From Actinomycetota bacterium (GTDB taxonomy: Bacteria > Actinomycetota > Actinomycetes > S36-B12 > UBA5976), in NCBI GenBank assembly GCA_947486505.1, contig CANKTT010000013.1, positions 1-19,657 on the forward strand: a stretch of 19,657 nt of DNA. Direction: 5' to 3'. The notes below the pieces were generated by a model. The model was not told the DNA's origin. It did no database searches and was given only the letters and a program-made list of their open reading frames with translations. Position numbers and translations under genes: made by a program. This document shows positions 7,554 through 15,807 of this stretch, piece after piece (within the stretch, counting starts at the first letter, position 1; each line of letters starts with the position of its first letter).

Positions 7554-8162
7554 TTAGAGCTTCGAAATAACTTCACTTATCTGATGCGCTAATTGATTAA
7601 GCGCTTTGCCTCTATGGCTAATTGCATCTTTTTCTCCCGCAGTCATTTGAGCAGTAGAAATCTCAAATCCCTGCGGCACAAAGATTGGGTCGTACCCAAA
7701 TCCATTTTCACCTGTTGGTGCGTTGAGCAAGTGTCCGAGCATTTCACCAATTGCAACCAACTCTTGTCCATCTGGGAAAACAGCAACTGCCGCACAGACA
7801 AACTTTGCGCCACGGTTATTCGGTTCGACGTCCTTAACTTGCTCTAGGACTAATGCAAGATTCGCCTGATCCACATTTTCAGTAGCGCCTGACCATCTGG
7901 CAGAGAGCACGCCTGGATCACCGTGCAATGCGTCTACACATAACCCAGAATCATCTGCAAGAGCTGCCAGGCCAGTGAACTTAGCTAATGCGCGCGCTTT
8001 TAATAAGGCATTTCCTTCGAAAGTGGTTTCCGTTTCTTCAACCTCGGGAGCCCCAGGAAAATCAGCAACGGTTACGAGTTCGCAATCAAGATCGAGCTCT
8101 TCCAAAATTCTCTTAAGCTCAGTTGCCTTATGAGTATTCCTGGTAGCTAAAACAAACTTCAT
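7554..8162 (-). CDS. rdgB: Non-canonical purine NTP pyrophosphatase (RdgB/HAM1)
   Basis: A 202-residue housekeeping enzyme that hydrolyses dITP, ITP and XTP to the monophosphates and so keeps deaminated purines out of DNA and RNA. It starts with MKFVLATRNTHKATELK, where TRN and the following Lys contact the triphosphate. It contains FEGNALLKA, the catalytic aspartate pair in LADDSGLCVDAL (Asp70/Asp71), PGVLSARW, and ENGFGYDPIFVP plus KDAISHRGKAL in the base-recognition region. It is the last gene of murI-rph-rdgB, five bases after rph, as in other Actinobacteria. Length is normal. Confidence 0.95.
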   Translation of the reverse strand: MKFVLATRNTHKATELKRILEELDLDCELVTVADFPGAPEVEETETTFEGNALLKARALAKFTGLAALADDSGLCVDALHGDPGVLSARWSGATENVDQANLALVLEQVKDVEPNNRGAKFVCAAVAVFPDGQELVAIGEMLGHLLNAPTGENGFGYDPIFVPQGFEISTAQMTAGEKDAISHRGKALNQLAHQISEVISKL

Positions 8163-8167
8163 TGGAA

Positions 8168-8911
8168 CTACTTTTTAGGCAAAGGTAGTGCCAAGGCAGC
8201 TTTTTGCTTTGAAGTTAGCTCGACACAACCGATTGTCGCCATGTCTAAAAGTTCATGTAACAACTGACGATCAAAAGGTTCCCGCTCAGCAGTTCCCTGA
8301 ACTTCGATAAATGATCCAGAGCCAGTCATAACAATGTTCATGTCGGTGTCCGCGCGGACATCATCGTCATAATGAAGGTCAAGGCAAGGCTTGCCATCAA
8401 CGATGCCCACCGAAACTGCAGCAACCGAATCGCGCAAAACCACAGCATCTTTAGCTACTAGGTCAGAACTTCGCGCCCACTCAACTGCATCAGCAACCGC
8501 AATGTAAGCACCGGTGATAGCTGCAGTTCTTGTTCCACCATCAGCCTGCAATACATCGCAGTCGATCATGATGGTGTTCTCGCCGAGTGACGATAGGTCG
8601 ATGACAGAGCGCAAACTTCGTCCGATTAATCGTGAGATTTCGTGTGTGCGTCCGCCTAGTTTGCCTTTTACACTCTCGCGGTCGTTACGAGTGTGGGTTG
8701 CTCGCGGCAACATTGAGTATTCGGCAGTTAGCCAGCCTTCGCCACTTCCCTTTTTCCAGCGAGGTACACCTTCACTGAATGAAACTGCACAAAGGACTTT
8801 GGTTGCACCAAATTCCACTAGCACACTGCCTTCAGCATGATCCAGCCATTGGCGATTGAAAGTTACATTACGAAGTTGATCAGCCGTTCGGCCATCTGAG
8901 CGATTAGTCAC
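8168..8911 (-). CDS. rph: Ribonuclease PH
   Basis: A 247-residue phosphorolytic 3'-5' exoribonuclease that trims tRNA precursors using phosphate. It matches the family along its whole length: [11 protein letters not shown] at the N-terminus, [50 protein letters not shown] with conserved arginines, [20 protein letters not shown], and [22 protein letters not shown] near the phosphate site. It lies 28 bases after murI and five bases before rdgB on the same strand, the same order as in Mycobacterium apart from one gene missing before rph. An oligomeric ring is expected from the family. Confidence 0.96.
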   Translation of the reverse strand: MTNRSDGRTADQLRNVTFNRQWLDHAEGSVLVEFGATKVLCAVSFSEGVPRWKKGSGEGWLTAEYSMLPRATHTRNDRESVKGKLGGRTHEISRLIGRSLRSVIDLSSLGENTIMIDCDVLQADGGTRTAAITGAYIAVADAVEWARSSDLVAKDAVVLRDSVAAVSVGIVDGKPCLDLHYDDDVRADTDMNIVMTGSGSFIEVQGTAEREPFDRQLLHELLDMATIGCVELTSKQKAALALPLPKK

Positions 8912-8939
8912 GCCTCTGACTCTATTGCATGGTCAGATT

Positions 8940-9731
8940 TCACTGCTTGAGTGAAGTTACTTCCAAAACTTCTGGACCCAAGAACCTTCGAGCCAAATGC
9001 GTAAATGCATCACCCGTTGCCAAGAACTCGTGGGTTGGAGCTGGCAAATTTGGATTTCGCAGCAAATCTTGTTCCACCAAAATGCGGTAGACATCTTTTG
9101 CGGTTTCCTCGGCACTTGAAACCAGTGTCACATTATCGCCGGCAATCATAGAAATAACACCGGTAAGCAATGGGTAGTGCGTGCAACCCAACACCAAGGT
9201 GTCTATGTCTTGATCTAAAACTGGTTGGAGATACTCGCGGGCGATTGCAGTGAGTTCTTTGCCATTTGTAATTCCAGCTTCGACAAACTCAACAAATCGA
9301 GGACAAGCCTGCGAAGTAACTTCGACCTGTGGCGCAGCGGCGAATGCATCCAGATATGCTTCGCTGGTAATTGTTGCTTTAGTTCCAATCACTCCGATTC
9401 GACCAGATCGGGTTGCTCCTACTGCGCGGCGTACTGCTGGCTGAATTACTTCAACCACAGGAATTGAATAACGTTCGCGAGCATCACGCAATACCGCAGC
9501 GCTAGCTGAATTACATGCGATGACCAACATCTTCACATCGCGTTCAACTAAGGCATCCAGCACATCAAGAGCTAGTTCTCTTACCTCTGCGATGGGTCGA
9601 GGGCCGTAAGGGCCATGCGCAGTATCACCAATGTATACAACTGGTTCATTTGGTAACTGATCTAATATCGCTCGCACAACAGTCAAGCCACCAACGCCTG
9701 AATCCATAACACCTATTGGGCGATCATTCAC
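8940..9731 (-). CDS. murI: Glutamate racemase
   Basis: A 263-residue cytoplasmic enzyme that interconverts L- and D-glutamate for peptidoglycan. Both catalytic cysteines are present: Cys73 in VIACNSASA and Cys183 in [10 protein letters not shown] (with His185). The substrate-binding start [13 protein letters not shown] (Asp10, Ser11) and [12 protein letters not shown] are also intact. A strong ribosome site (AAGGAG) lies four bases before the ATG. It begins a probable murI-rph-rdgB operon. Only 22 bases separate its start from the divergent small membrane protein gene, so their promoters must overlap or lie inside the neighbouring gene. Confidence 0.96.
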   Translation of the reverse strand: MNDRPIGVMDSGVGGLTVVRAILDQLPNEPVVYIGDTAHGPYGPRPIAEVRELALDVLDALVERDVKMLVIACNSASAAVLRDARERYSIPVVEVIQPAVRRAVGATRSGRIGVIGTKATITSEAYLDAFAAAPQVEVTSQACPRFVEFVEAGITNGKELTAIAREYLQPVLDQDIDTLVLGCTHYPLLTGVISMIAGDNVTLVSSAEETAKDVYRILVEQDLLRNPNLPAPTHEFLATGDAFTHLARRFLGPEVLEVTSLKQ

Positions 9732-9741
9732 TCCTTAAGAG

Positions 9742-9747
9742 TAATCT
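9742..9747 (+). promoter_or_regulatory. -10 box for a leaderless transcript of the small membrane protein gene
   Basis: TAATCT lies exactly six bases before GTG 9754, the spacing expected when transcription starts on the start codon. No ribosome site precedes this GTG. No convincing -35 is seen at the usual distance, so support is limited to the -10 box and its position. Confidence 0.35.
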
Positions 9748-9753
9748 GACAGA

Positions 9754-10155
9754 GTGAAGAAATTGCACAATGCACCCGCTTCCATCATTGCTGCGATGAT
9801 TCTTGTCGCATTAGGTGCTGGCTTTAACTTCGCGATGGGGCTTGTACTCTCACTTGCGCCCGATCTCCTGCAAGGCATTGAACAACCAACGGTTGCTAGC
9901 GGCGCTCCAGCTAAATTGATTCTTATATCAGGTGTTGCTTGCATTGCTTTTGGCTTTGTATGTGTCTGGGTAGTTAGAGAGATCGTAAATAAATCTCAGC
10001 TGGTACTTGTTTTGGTTTACACACTTTCCGGAATCAATGTGCTTTTTGGATTTTTTAGATTTCCACTTGGTTTTCTCACGATATCAATAAACCTCTTACT
10101 CATTTTCTTGATCCGGTCATCGAGTGCAAAGCAGTGGCTTAGTTCACCTATCTAG
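9754..10155 (+). CDS. Small four-helix membrane protein of unknown function
   Basis: A 133-residue protein not recognised as a known family. Four hydrophobic segments are clear: about 10-34 (SIIAAMILVALGAGFNFAMG), 53-76, 82-102 (LVLVLVYTLSGINVLFGFFRF) and 104-123. The two ends are short, and no motif, charged pair or enzyme signature is visible. The GTG start has no ribosome site but has TAATCT six bases before it. It lies between murI (divergent) and cysO (same strand, 128 bases downstream). In Mycobacterium tuberculosis a rhomboid-family gene occupies the place between cysM and murI. This protein is too short for a rhomboid protease and lacks its GxSG motif, so it is a different protein in that position. 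Confidence 0.65.
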   Translation: MKKLHNAPASIIAAMILVALGAGFNFAMGLVLSLAPDLLQGIEQPTVASGAPAKLILISGVACIAFGFVCVWVVREIVNKSQLVLVLVYTLSGINVLFGFFRFPLGFLTISINLLLIFLIRSSSAKQWLSSPI

Positions 10156-10283
10156 TTGCAAAGCATTGGCAACAGTAAACCCCAAGCCAGCAATAAACGT
10201 CTAAATCCCGCAGAATGTACTCAACAAGAAGTGTTTATTGATTTGATTTACACTTAAGAAATAACTCTTTTTAAGGCGTAAAA

Positions 10284-11512
<1,229 letters not shown>

Positions 11513-11516
11513 AGCC

Positions 11517-11933
11517 TTAGGTGATTGCGATCTCTTCTTCGGAAATCACGCCATCAACAATCCGGTACGAACGAATCTCGTAGGGACCATCCTCGTTGCC
11601 AGTTTCTCTAGTGGAAACCAAAACATAGTGTGCAAACGGTTCCGAGGCATAAGCAACATCGGTGCGAGATGGATAAGCCTCAGTTGCGGTGTGCGAATGA
11701 TAAATAACGACAGGGTCTTCATCGTTGGAATCTAGTTCGCGATAGAGCTTAAGCAGGTCTGCGGAATCAAATTCATAGAAGGTTGGAGATCTGGCGGCAT
11801 TAATCATGGGGATAAATCGCGTAGGTGCGTCGGAGCCGGCTGGACCAGCGATAACACCGCAAGCCTCATCGGGATGATCCTGCCTGGAGTGAAAAACCAT
11901 TTGATCCACGAGTTTTTGAGAGATTTTCAACAT
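11517..11933 (-). CDS. mec: Mec-type JAMM metallopeptidase, CysO-cysteine hydrolase
   Basis: A 138-residue zinc peptidase that should release cysteine from the C-terminus of CysO-cysteine. The full JAMM/MPN+ motif is present: Glu23 (DEACGVIAG), His79 and His81 (YHSHT), Ser89 and Asp92 (YPSRTDVAYA). This is the HxH-x7-SxxD spacing. In Mycobacterium tuberculosis mec is directly upstream of cysO-cysM on the same strand; here it faces cysM tail to tail with four bases between stops. A candidate extended -10 on the minus strand (TGC-TAATAT, 11979-11971) lies in the gap shared with the actinorhodopsin gene. AGGAG lies rather far (about 12 bases) before the ATG. Confidence 0.93.
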   Translation of the reverse strand: MLKISQKLVDQMVFHSRQDHPDEACGVIAGPAGSDAPTRFIPMINAARSPTFYEFDSADLLKLYRELDSNDEDPVVIYHSHTATEAYPSRTDVAYASEPFAHYVLVSTRETGNEDGPYEIRSYRIVDGVISEEEIAIT

Positions 11934-11950
11934 ATTTGGATATTTCTCCT

Positions 11951-11966
11951 AAAATCCATGGAATTT
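11951..11966. repeat. Imperfect palindrome in the mec/actinorhodopsin gap
   Basis: AAAATCCATGGAATTT has a perfect eight-base core TCCATGGA, one mismatched pair, and AAA/TTT flanks. It lies just downstream of a candidate mec -10 box, about where that transcript would start, so it could be an operator. No known regulator is recognised. Position and symmetry are observed; the role is a guess. Confidence 0.35.
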
Positions 11967-11999
11967 ACCAATATTAGCAAGATTTATGGCGTGTTTTGG

Positions 12000-12028
12000 T
12001 TGCAAGCGGGGTTTATCAGGAGGAGGCT
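12000..12028 (+). promoter_or_regulatory. Weak promoter candidate for the actinorhodopsin gene
   Basis: TTGCAA (12000-12005) and GAGGCT (12023-12028) are 17 bases apart. GAGGCT keeps the important A at position 2 and T at position 6 but is a poor -10 otherwise. If used, the transcript would begin near 12035 and its leader would hold the two hairpins described below. An upstream start is also possible. Confidence 0.25.
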
Positions 12029-12032
12029 AGGG

Positions 12033-12061
12033 GCAGCACCAAAATGCTGCTCGAGCAGCAT
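12033..12061. repeat. Nested palindrome/stem-loop in the actinorhodopsin leader
   Basis: ATGCTGCTCGAGCAGCAT (12044-12061) is a perfect 18-base palindrome. The segment GCAGCA at 12033-12038 can also pair with TGCTGC (12045-12050), so the middle arm has two possible partners. The site is 48 bases upstream of the actinorhodopsin ATG. As DNA it resembles a dimeric regulator's operator; as RNA it would form a seven-pair hairpin with a TCGA loop. No T-tract follows, so it is not a terminator. Confidence 0.6.
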
Positions 12062-12069
12062 CAACAACT

Positions 12070-12087
12070 GAACTGATTCGGCAGTTC
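12070..12087 (+). promoter_or_regulatory. Second leader hairpin before actinorhodopsin
   Basis: GAACTG (12070-12075) and CAGTTC (12082-12087) can pair around the loop ATTCGG. This six-pair hairpin ends seven bases before the ribosome site AAAGGAG (12094-12100), which is nine bases from ATG 12110. A role in message stability or translation is possible but not shown. Confidence 0.35.
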
Positions 12088-12109
12088 CCAATTAAAGGAG
12101 CAACACTTC

Positions 12110-12877
12110 ATGGATGGTATCTATGATGTCGCGACATTAACCGCTGATCAATACATGATCGTCAGTGGATTCTTGTCACTTGGTTTTGCATCAATGCTTG
12201 CCACGACAATTTACCTATACCTAAGCCAAGGACGCGTACTTCCAAAGTACCGTCAGGCCATCGTAATCTCAGGAACTGTAACCCTGATTGCGCTTTACCA
12301 CTACTGGAGAATCTACGATTCATTCAAGTCAGCACATGCTGGTGGCGAAGAATTCAACGAAGCATACCGCTACGTTGACTGGTTACTTACTGTTCCACTA
12401 TTGCTAATGGAAACCATTGCAGTACTTGCACTTCCAGCTGCAAACCGTAAGTCACTAACAGCTCGTCTAGTTCCTGCATCAGCAGCAATGATCATCCTTG
12501 GTTACCCAGGTGAAGTTTCTGCAGACATGATGACAAAGGGTATCTGGGGTGCGCTCTCTTCAATTCCGTTCTTGTACATCCTTTACATCTTGTTCGTAGA
12601 GTTGACCAAGACACTAGAAACTCAGCCAGCTGAAGTTGCCGCAACAGTAAAGCGTCTTCGCTTGCTTCTTATTGCAACTTGGGGTGTCTACCCAATCTCG
12701 TACTTGCTACCAATGATTGGTATCGATGGCGCGAATGCCTTCGTGGGTCGTCAGGTCGGTTACACCGTTGCTGACATCCTTGCTAAGTGTCTCTTTGGTC
12801 TGACAATCTACAAGATTGCTCGCCTAAAGAGCGCCGCAGACGATCCTGCATACGCAGCATCAGAAGGTACTCACTAG
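12110..12877 (+). CDS. Actinorhodopsin, light-driven proton pump
   Basis: A 255-residue seven-helix microbial rhodopsin of the xanthorhodopsin-like actinorhodopsin group, pumping protons out of the cell in light. Key residues follow the proteorhodopsin plan: retinal lysine Lys226 (ADILAKCLFG) in helix G, proton acceptor Asp90 and Thr94 (RYVDWLLTVP), donor Glu101, and His64 (ALYHYW) near the acceptor. The tuning position (proteorhodopsin 105) is Leu98, which predicts green absorption. Gly147 in IWGALSS is at about the helix-E site where antenna-carotenoid-binding rhodopsins have glycine; that alignment is from memory. The gene has its own ribosome site, a structured leader and a strong terminator, so it is probably monocistronic. 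No carotenoid or retinal synthesis gene is in the window. Confidence 0.97.
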   Translation: MDGIYDVATLTADQYMIVSGFLSLGFASMLATTIYLYLSQGRVLPKYRQAIVISGTVTLIALYHYWRIYDSFKSAHAGGEEFNEAYRYVDWLLTVPLLLMETIAVLALPAANRKSLTARLVPASAAMIILGYPGEVSADMMTKGIWGALSSIPFLYILYILFVELTKTLETQPAEVAATVKRLRLLLIATWGVYPISYLLPMIGIDGANAFVGRQVGYTVADILAKCLFGLTIYKIARLKSAADDPAYAASEGTH

Positions 12878-12888
12878 TACTAACTATC

Positions 12889-12922
12889 AAAAAACCCCTA
12901 GCTGAAAAGCTAGGGGTTTTTT
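12889..12922. terminator. Strong, probably bidirectional terminator
   Basis: AAAAAACCCCTAGCT (12889-12903) and AGCTAGGGGTTTTTT (12908-12922) form a perfect 15-pair stem closed by a GAAA tetraloop. The stem is GC-rich in the middle and ends in T6 on the plus strand and, by symmetry, T6 on the minus strand. It lies between the convergent actinorhodopsin gene and the DUF2017 gene and can end both messages. Confidence 0.93.
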
Positions 12923-12929
12923 GTTTGCC

Positions 12930-13451
12930 TTAGGTTAAGGCGTCAATCAAAGTTCCCTGCAAGTAAGTCAAATAGTTGTATATGTAGAGACCGGACGTAT
13001 CGGAATTGGGGTTAGCGTACCTGTCTCCTGAATCGGTGATTTCAAGTCTGGTACCAAGAACCAGTCGTAAATCATTCAGCGCCCGGAGCCAGTCCTGAGC
13101 CTGCTCCTGGGTGAGAGTGGACTTACCAGTCCACTCAGACAAGGTTTCCTGAGCCGTAGCTACTGCAGCTACCTTTTGGGCTCTCAAATCCTCTTCGGTG
13201 AACCGACGAAAATCGGCGCTGGCGTGCTCGTCATCGGAATAGCCATCTGGGAAAAGTCTTGCCAAGGCAGGATCTTCGGAGATCTGAGTTGAGCCACCCA
13301 TGTTTAGCATCTTGGCAAGTGGGTCCGCGACGTTCTCACTTTCTGGATGCTCCAAAAGTTCAGCCATTTGCTCAAACAACTGGGCTAAAAGACCAAGCTC
13401 TGCATCATCAAGTTGCAGGGTTAGCTTCCCGCCGATTCTAGATTTAAACAA
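12930..13451 (-). CDS. DUF2017 family protein
   Basis: A 173-residue soluble protein of a family found in Actinobacteria, nearly always next to clpS; no function is established. Visible features are LDDAELGLLAQLFEQMAELL near the N-terminus, an acidic middle (DEHASADFRRFTEEDLRAQK), then WLRALNDLRLVLGTRLEI and a C-terminal LYIYNYLTYLQGTLIDAL helix, which matches the family end. It starts with TTG at 13451 directly after the clpS stop, with AAAGGA about eight bases upstream, so the unusual start is well supported. The pairing suggests a link to ClpS/ClpP protein degradation, but this is inference from neighbours only. Confidence 0.85.
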   Translation of the reverse strand: MFKSRIGGKLTLQLDDAELGLLAQLFEQMAELLEHPESENVADPLAKMLNMGGSTQISEDPALARLFPDGYSDDEHASADFRRFTEEDLRAQKVAAVATAQETLSEWTGKSTLTQEQAQDWLRALNDLRLVLGTRLEITDSGDRYANPNSDTSGLYIYNYLTYLQGTLIDALT

Positions 13452-13730
13452 TTAGTCGTCCTTTTGCAAGGTTGCCCAGAGACCGTAGGAGTGCATTGCA
13501 GCCACATCTCGCTCCATCTCTTCCCTGGTACCAGAACTGACAACAGCTCGGCCTTTTTCGTGCACATCCAGCATCAAGAGCTCAGCTTTTGGCTTGTCGT
13601 AGCCGAAATAGGTTTGAAAAACATAAGTTACGTAGGTCATGAGATTGATTGGGTCATTCCAAACCAAGGTAATCCATGGCCGGTCTGTCAACAGATCCAT
13701 TGCCAAGTCTTCTACAGGCATTGCACTCAT
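13452..13730 (-). CDS. clpS: ClpS, adaptor for the Clp protease
   Basis: A 92-residue adaptor that binds proteins with N-degron residues and hands them to the ClpA/ClpC unfoldase. Family marks are [15 protein letters not shown] (Asn25, Asp26 and Met31, which line the N-degron pocket in the family), [12 protein letters not shown] with His57, and the C-terminal [10 protein letters not shown] strand. Length and order are normal. The ATG at 13730 has no strong ribosome site; GAGACT six bases upstream on the minus strand is a weak -10 that could give a leaderless message. The DUF2017 gene follows with no gap. Confidence 0.95.
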   Translation of the reverse strand: MSAMPVEDLAMDLLTDRPWITLVWNDPINLMTYVTYVFQTYFGYDKPKAELLMLDVHEKGRAVVSSGTREEMERDVAAMHSYGLWATLQKDD

Positions 13731-13771
13731 AGATTCAGTCTCTCACGCAGATTTGCTGATTCTGAACATAA

Positions 13772-13805
13772 ATCAAGGGCTAGTCCAACCGGACTAGCCC
13801 TTGAT
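13772..13805 (-). terminator. Terminator between the HdeD-like gene and clpS
   Basis: ATCAAGGGCTAGTCC (13772-13786) and GGACTAGCCCTTGAT (13791-13805) form a perfect 15-pair stem with a four-base loop. On the minus strand it lies 15 bases after the HdeD-like stop and is followed by a short, imperfect T-rich run (TTTATGTT). It probably separates that transcript from clpS. Confidence 0.8.
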
Positions 13806-13820
13806 ATAAATTGCTTTTAG

Positions 13821-14390
13821 TTACTTCTTGGCAAGGCCACGAAGCTGGAAGGATGCAACGATTTCCATAACACCCAAAATGATCAAGAAGAATGCCATTA
13901 CCTGAGTAACAGTAATCAATGATGCAATTGGGTTATTGATGGTGATTACACCAGCGATCAAAGTAAGTATGCCCATGAAGATTGCCCAGCCACGACCAGG
14001 AACTCCCTTGGATGCTAAGCCGGCAACAAGTTCAGCCATACCTCTGAAGATAAAGGTAATACCCATAAAGAGTGCTGCTAGCTGTGCATCTTCAACGATT
14101 CCGCCGTTAAAGAAGATCACGGCCAAGATGATTGAAAGCGCACCGCTGATAATCATCAGAACCTTGCCTGAACCGTCAGTGTCATCAGCAAGCGCCCGGA
14201 CAATGGTTCCGATACCGCTGAATAGAAGCCAGATTCCAAACAGCATCACAAGTGTTGCTGTGGCTGAAACTGGATTGTTAAGTGCCATTACGCCAACGAC
14301 CATCGATAGGATGCCGAGGATTAGTAGCAGCCACCACTTCTTGCCAAATGCCATGATGGCATCTTGTGGGGATGAGGTATTTACTGTCAT
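13821..14390 (-). CDS. HdeD/DUF308 family membrane protein
   Basis: A 189-residue integral membrane protein with about six helices arranged as repeated pairs. The repeat GKKWWLLLILGILSMVVGVMALNNP near the start is echoed by GWAIFMGILTLIAGVITINNP, and the middle pair by VLMIISGALSIILAVIFF and MGITFIFRGMAELVAGL. This is the DUF308 pattern known from E. coli HdeD, linked there to acid resistance; the role in Actinobacteria is unknown. GGGAG lies six bases before the ATG. The gene has its own terminator and no obvious operon partner. Confidence 0.88.
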   Translation of the reverse strand: MTVNTSSPQDAIMAFGKKWWLLLILGILSMVVGVMALNNPVSATATLVMLFGIWLLFSGIGTIVRALADDTDGSGKVLMIISGALSIILAVIFFNGGIVEDAQLAALFMGITFIFRGMAELVAGLASKGVPGRGWAIFMGILTLIAGVITINNPIASLITVTQVMAFFLIILGVMEIVASFQLRGLAKK

Positions 14391-14424
14391 TTGTTCTCCC
14401 GTAAATTAGGTCTTTCCCAAGATT

Positions 14425-15807
14425 TTAGGGGCGAATTGTCGCTTTCCGTTGGATTTGAGGGATGAACAGCAGTGCGCTCAACCCCACAACCACACAGAAA
14501 ATCCAAATAGTAACGAAAGTTTTACTTTCAATTCCCTGATTTACGCTGGCAAACGCTAAAACTGAACCTGCAATTGCGGTGGCGATGATTACGCCAAACG
14601 AATCTGACATTTGAAGTGAGGCACTGTGTCTGGCGTGCTCTTCATCTGGGGATTGATCAAGCATGAGAGCACCTAAGGTCGGAAAGCACATTCCCATGCC
14701 AAATGCAGCAATTCCCCAGACCAAACTTGCTACCAATGCAGACGCCGTAATACTCCATGGCGCAAAAACTGCAACTGGCGTTAAACCGATTCCTAGGGCA
14801 GTCATTAACACACCCGCTGATAAAACTTGCTTCCTTGAATACTTAAGCCTGTGGCTGCCCTGTAACCAAGAGCCGGCAAACCAGGTAACGGTTGCTGCGG
14901 TTAACACGCCACCGGAAAGTACCACGGATGCACCTCGGATTTCTTGCAAAGCCAAAGGCACATAAACTTCAGCCGCAAAGAATGCCCCAGCAATGACGCC
15001 ACGCATTCCAATAATTGCTGGAATACCAGCTGCCATGCGAAGAAATCCTGCCGGCATCAAGGCCTTTGTGGTCCAAGCTGTGACGCTAAGCGAAACTACG
15101 AACATTGCAGCGACCAAGACAGTATTCCAACGACCAACATGTGATGCGCCTGCTTGAAAAACAGAAAGCGCACCAATTGCAATCAAAACTGAAATGATTT
15201 GAAGTTTTGCATCAGTCCTGACTGGGGATGGCACAAATGGCATCTTTTTCAACTCAGGAATCAAAAGCATGATTGGCCCGATTAAAAGTAGTGGAACAAT
15301 CCAAAATGTCATTCGCCAGGAAGACACTTCAACTAACAGTCCTGCCAGTCCAGGGCCAATCAAACCTGGTACTACCCAAGCAGCTGCCAGGATCCCTATT
15401 GCTTTAGCGCGCAATGCCTCGGGGTACATGCGTCCGATGACTACGTACATAGTCACCAGATCAATACCCATAGCAAAACCTTGAATGGATCTTCCAAGAG
15501 TTAGTACGGCTAGGTTTGGCGCGAATCCTGCAACTATGGATCCCAGAGCCAAGGCTGCAACTGCAAAAATCACAACTCTCGCTAATCCGATTTTGTTTGC
15601 CCATAAACCAGCAAAAGTCATACCCAGTAGCGATGCCATTGTGAAACTCGTAAATGCGACCGCATAGTTACTAATTGCGTTTAAATCAGCGGCGGCAACT
15701 GGCATAACTGCGCCAATAGCAATTCCTTCAAATCCAAAAACACTTACTAAGGCAACGATGCCAATGCTTAGTCGCCGGTATTCAGGAGCCCATGGCGAAA
15801 GCGTCAT
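14425..15807 (-). CDS. MFS transporter with 14 helices (DHA2-like)
   Basis: A 460-residue major facilitator protein. About 14 hydrophobic helices can be counted, as in DHA2 drug:proton antiporters. The loop between helices 2 and 3 has a degenerate motif A (GLWANKIGLARVV). A motif-C-like AAAWVVPGLIGPGLAGLL lies in helix 5, which favours an exporter. The substrate cannot be named; small-molecule or drug efflux is the usual role. Its ATG overlaps the DUF3039 stop by four bases (ATGA), so the two are translationally coupled. The C-terminus ends in a short basic tail (QRKATIRP). Confidence 0.9.
   Translation of the reverse strand: MTLSPWAPEYRRLSIGIVALVSVFGFEGIAIGAVMPVAAADLNAISNYAVAFTSFTMASLLGMTFAGLWANKIGLARVVIFAVAALALGSIVAGFAPNLAVLTLGRSIQGFAMGIDLVTMYVVIGRMYPEALRAKAIGILAAAWVVPGLIGPGLAGLLVEVSSWRMTFWIVPLLLIGPIMLLIPELKKMPFVPSPVRTDAKLQIISVLIAIGALSVFQAGASHVGRWNTVLVAAMFVVSLSVTAWTTKALMPAGFLRMAAGIPAIIGMRGVIAGAFFAAEVYVPLALQEIRGASVVLSGGVLTAATVTWFAGSWLQGSHRLKYSRKQVLSAGVLMTALGIGLTPVAVFAPWSITASALVASLVWGIAAFGMGMCFPTLGALMLDQSPDEEHARHSASLQMSDSFGVIIATAIAGSVLAFASVNQGIESKTFVTIWIFCVVVGLSALLFIPQIQRKATIRP

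Noticed and set aside
10156..10283. TPP riboswitch before a ThiS-like gene
   Set aside because: No THI-box type sequence (CTGAGA) or long paired structure is visible, and the gene's partner cysM shows it is CysO, not ThiS. Only a weak five-pair hairpin (GTTGC/GCAAC, 10155-10173) is seen.
12018..12026. AGGAGGAGG as ribosome site of the actinorhodopsin gene
   Set aside because: It is over 80 bases upstream of ATG 12110, and a properly spaced AAAGGAG exists at 12094-12100.
13936..14409. 157-codon open frame on the plus strand
   Set aside because: It is antisense to the clear HdeD/DUF308 gene, has low-complexity Ile/Ser/Pro-rich composition and no ribosome site or family match.
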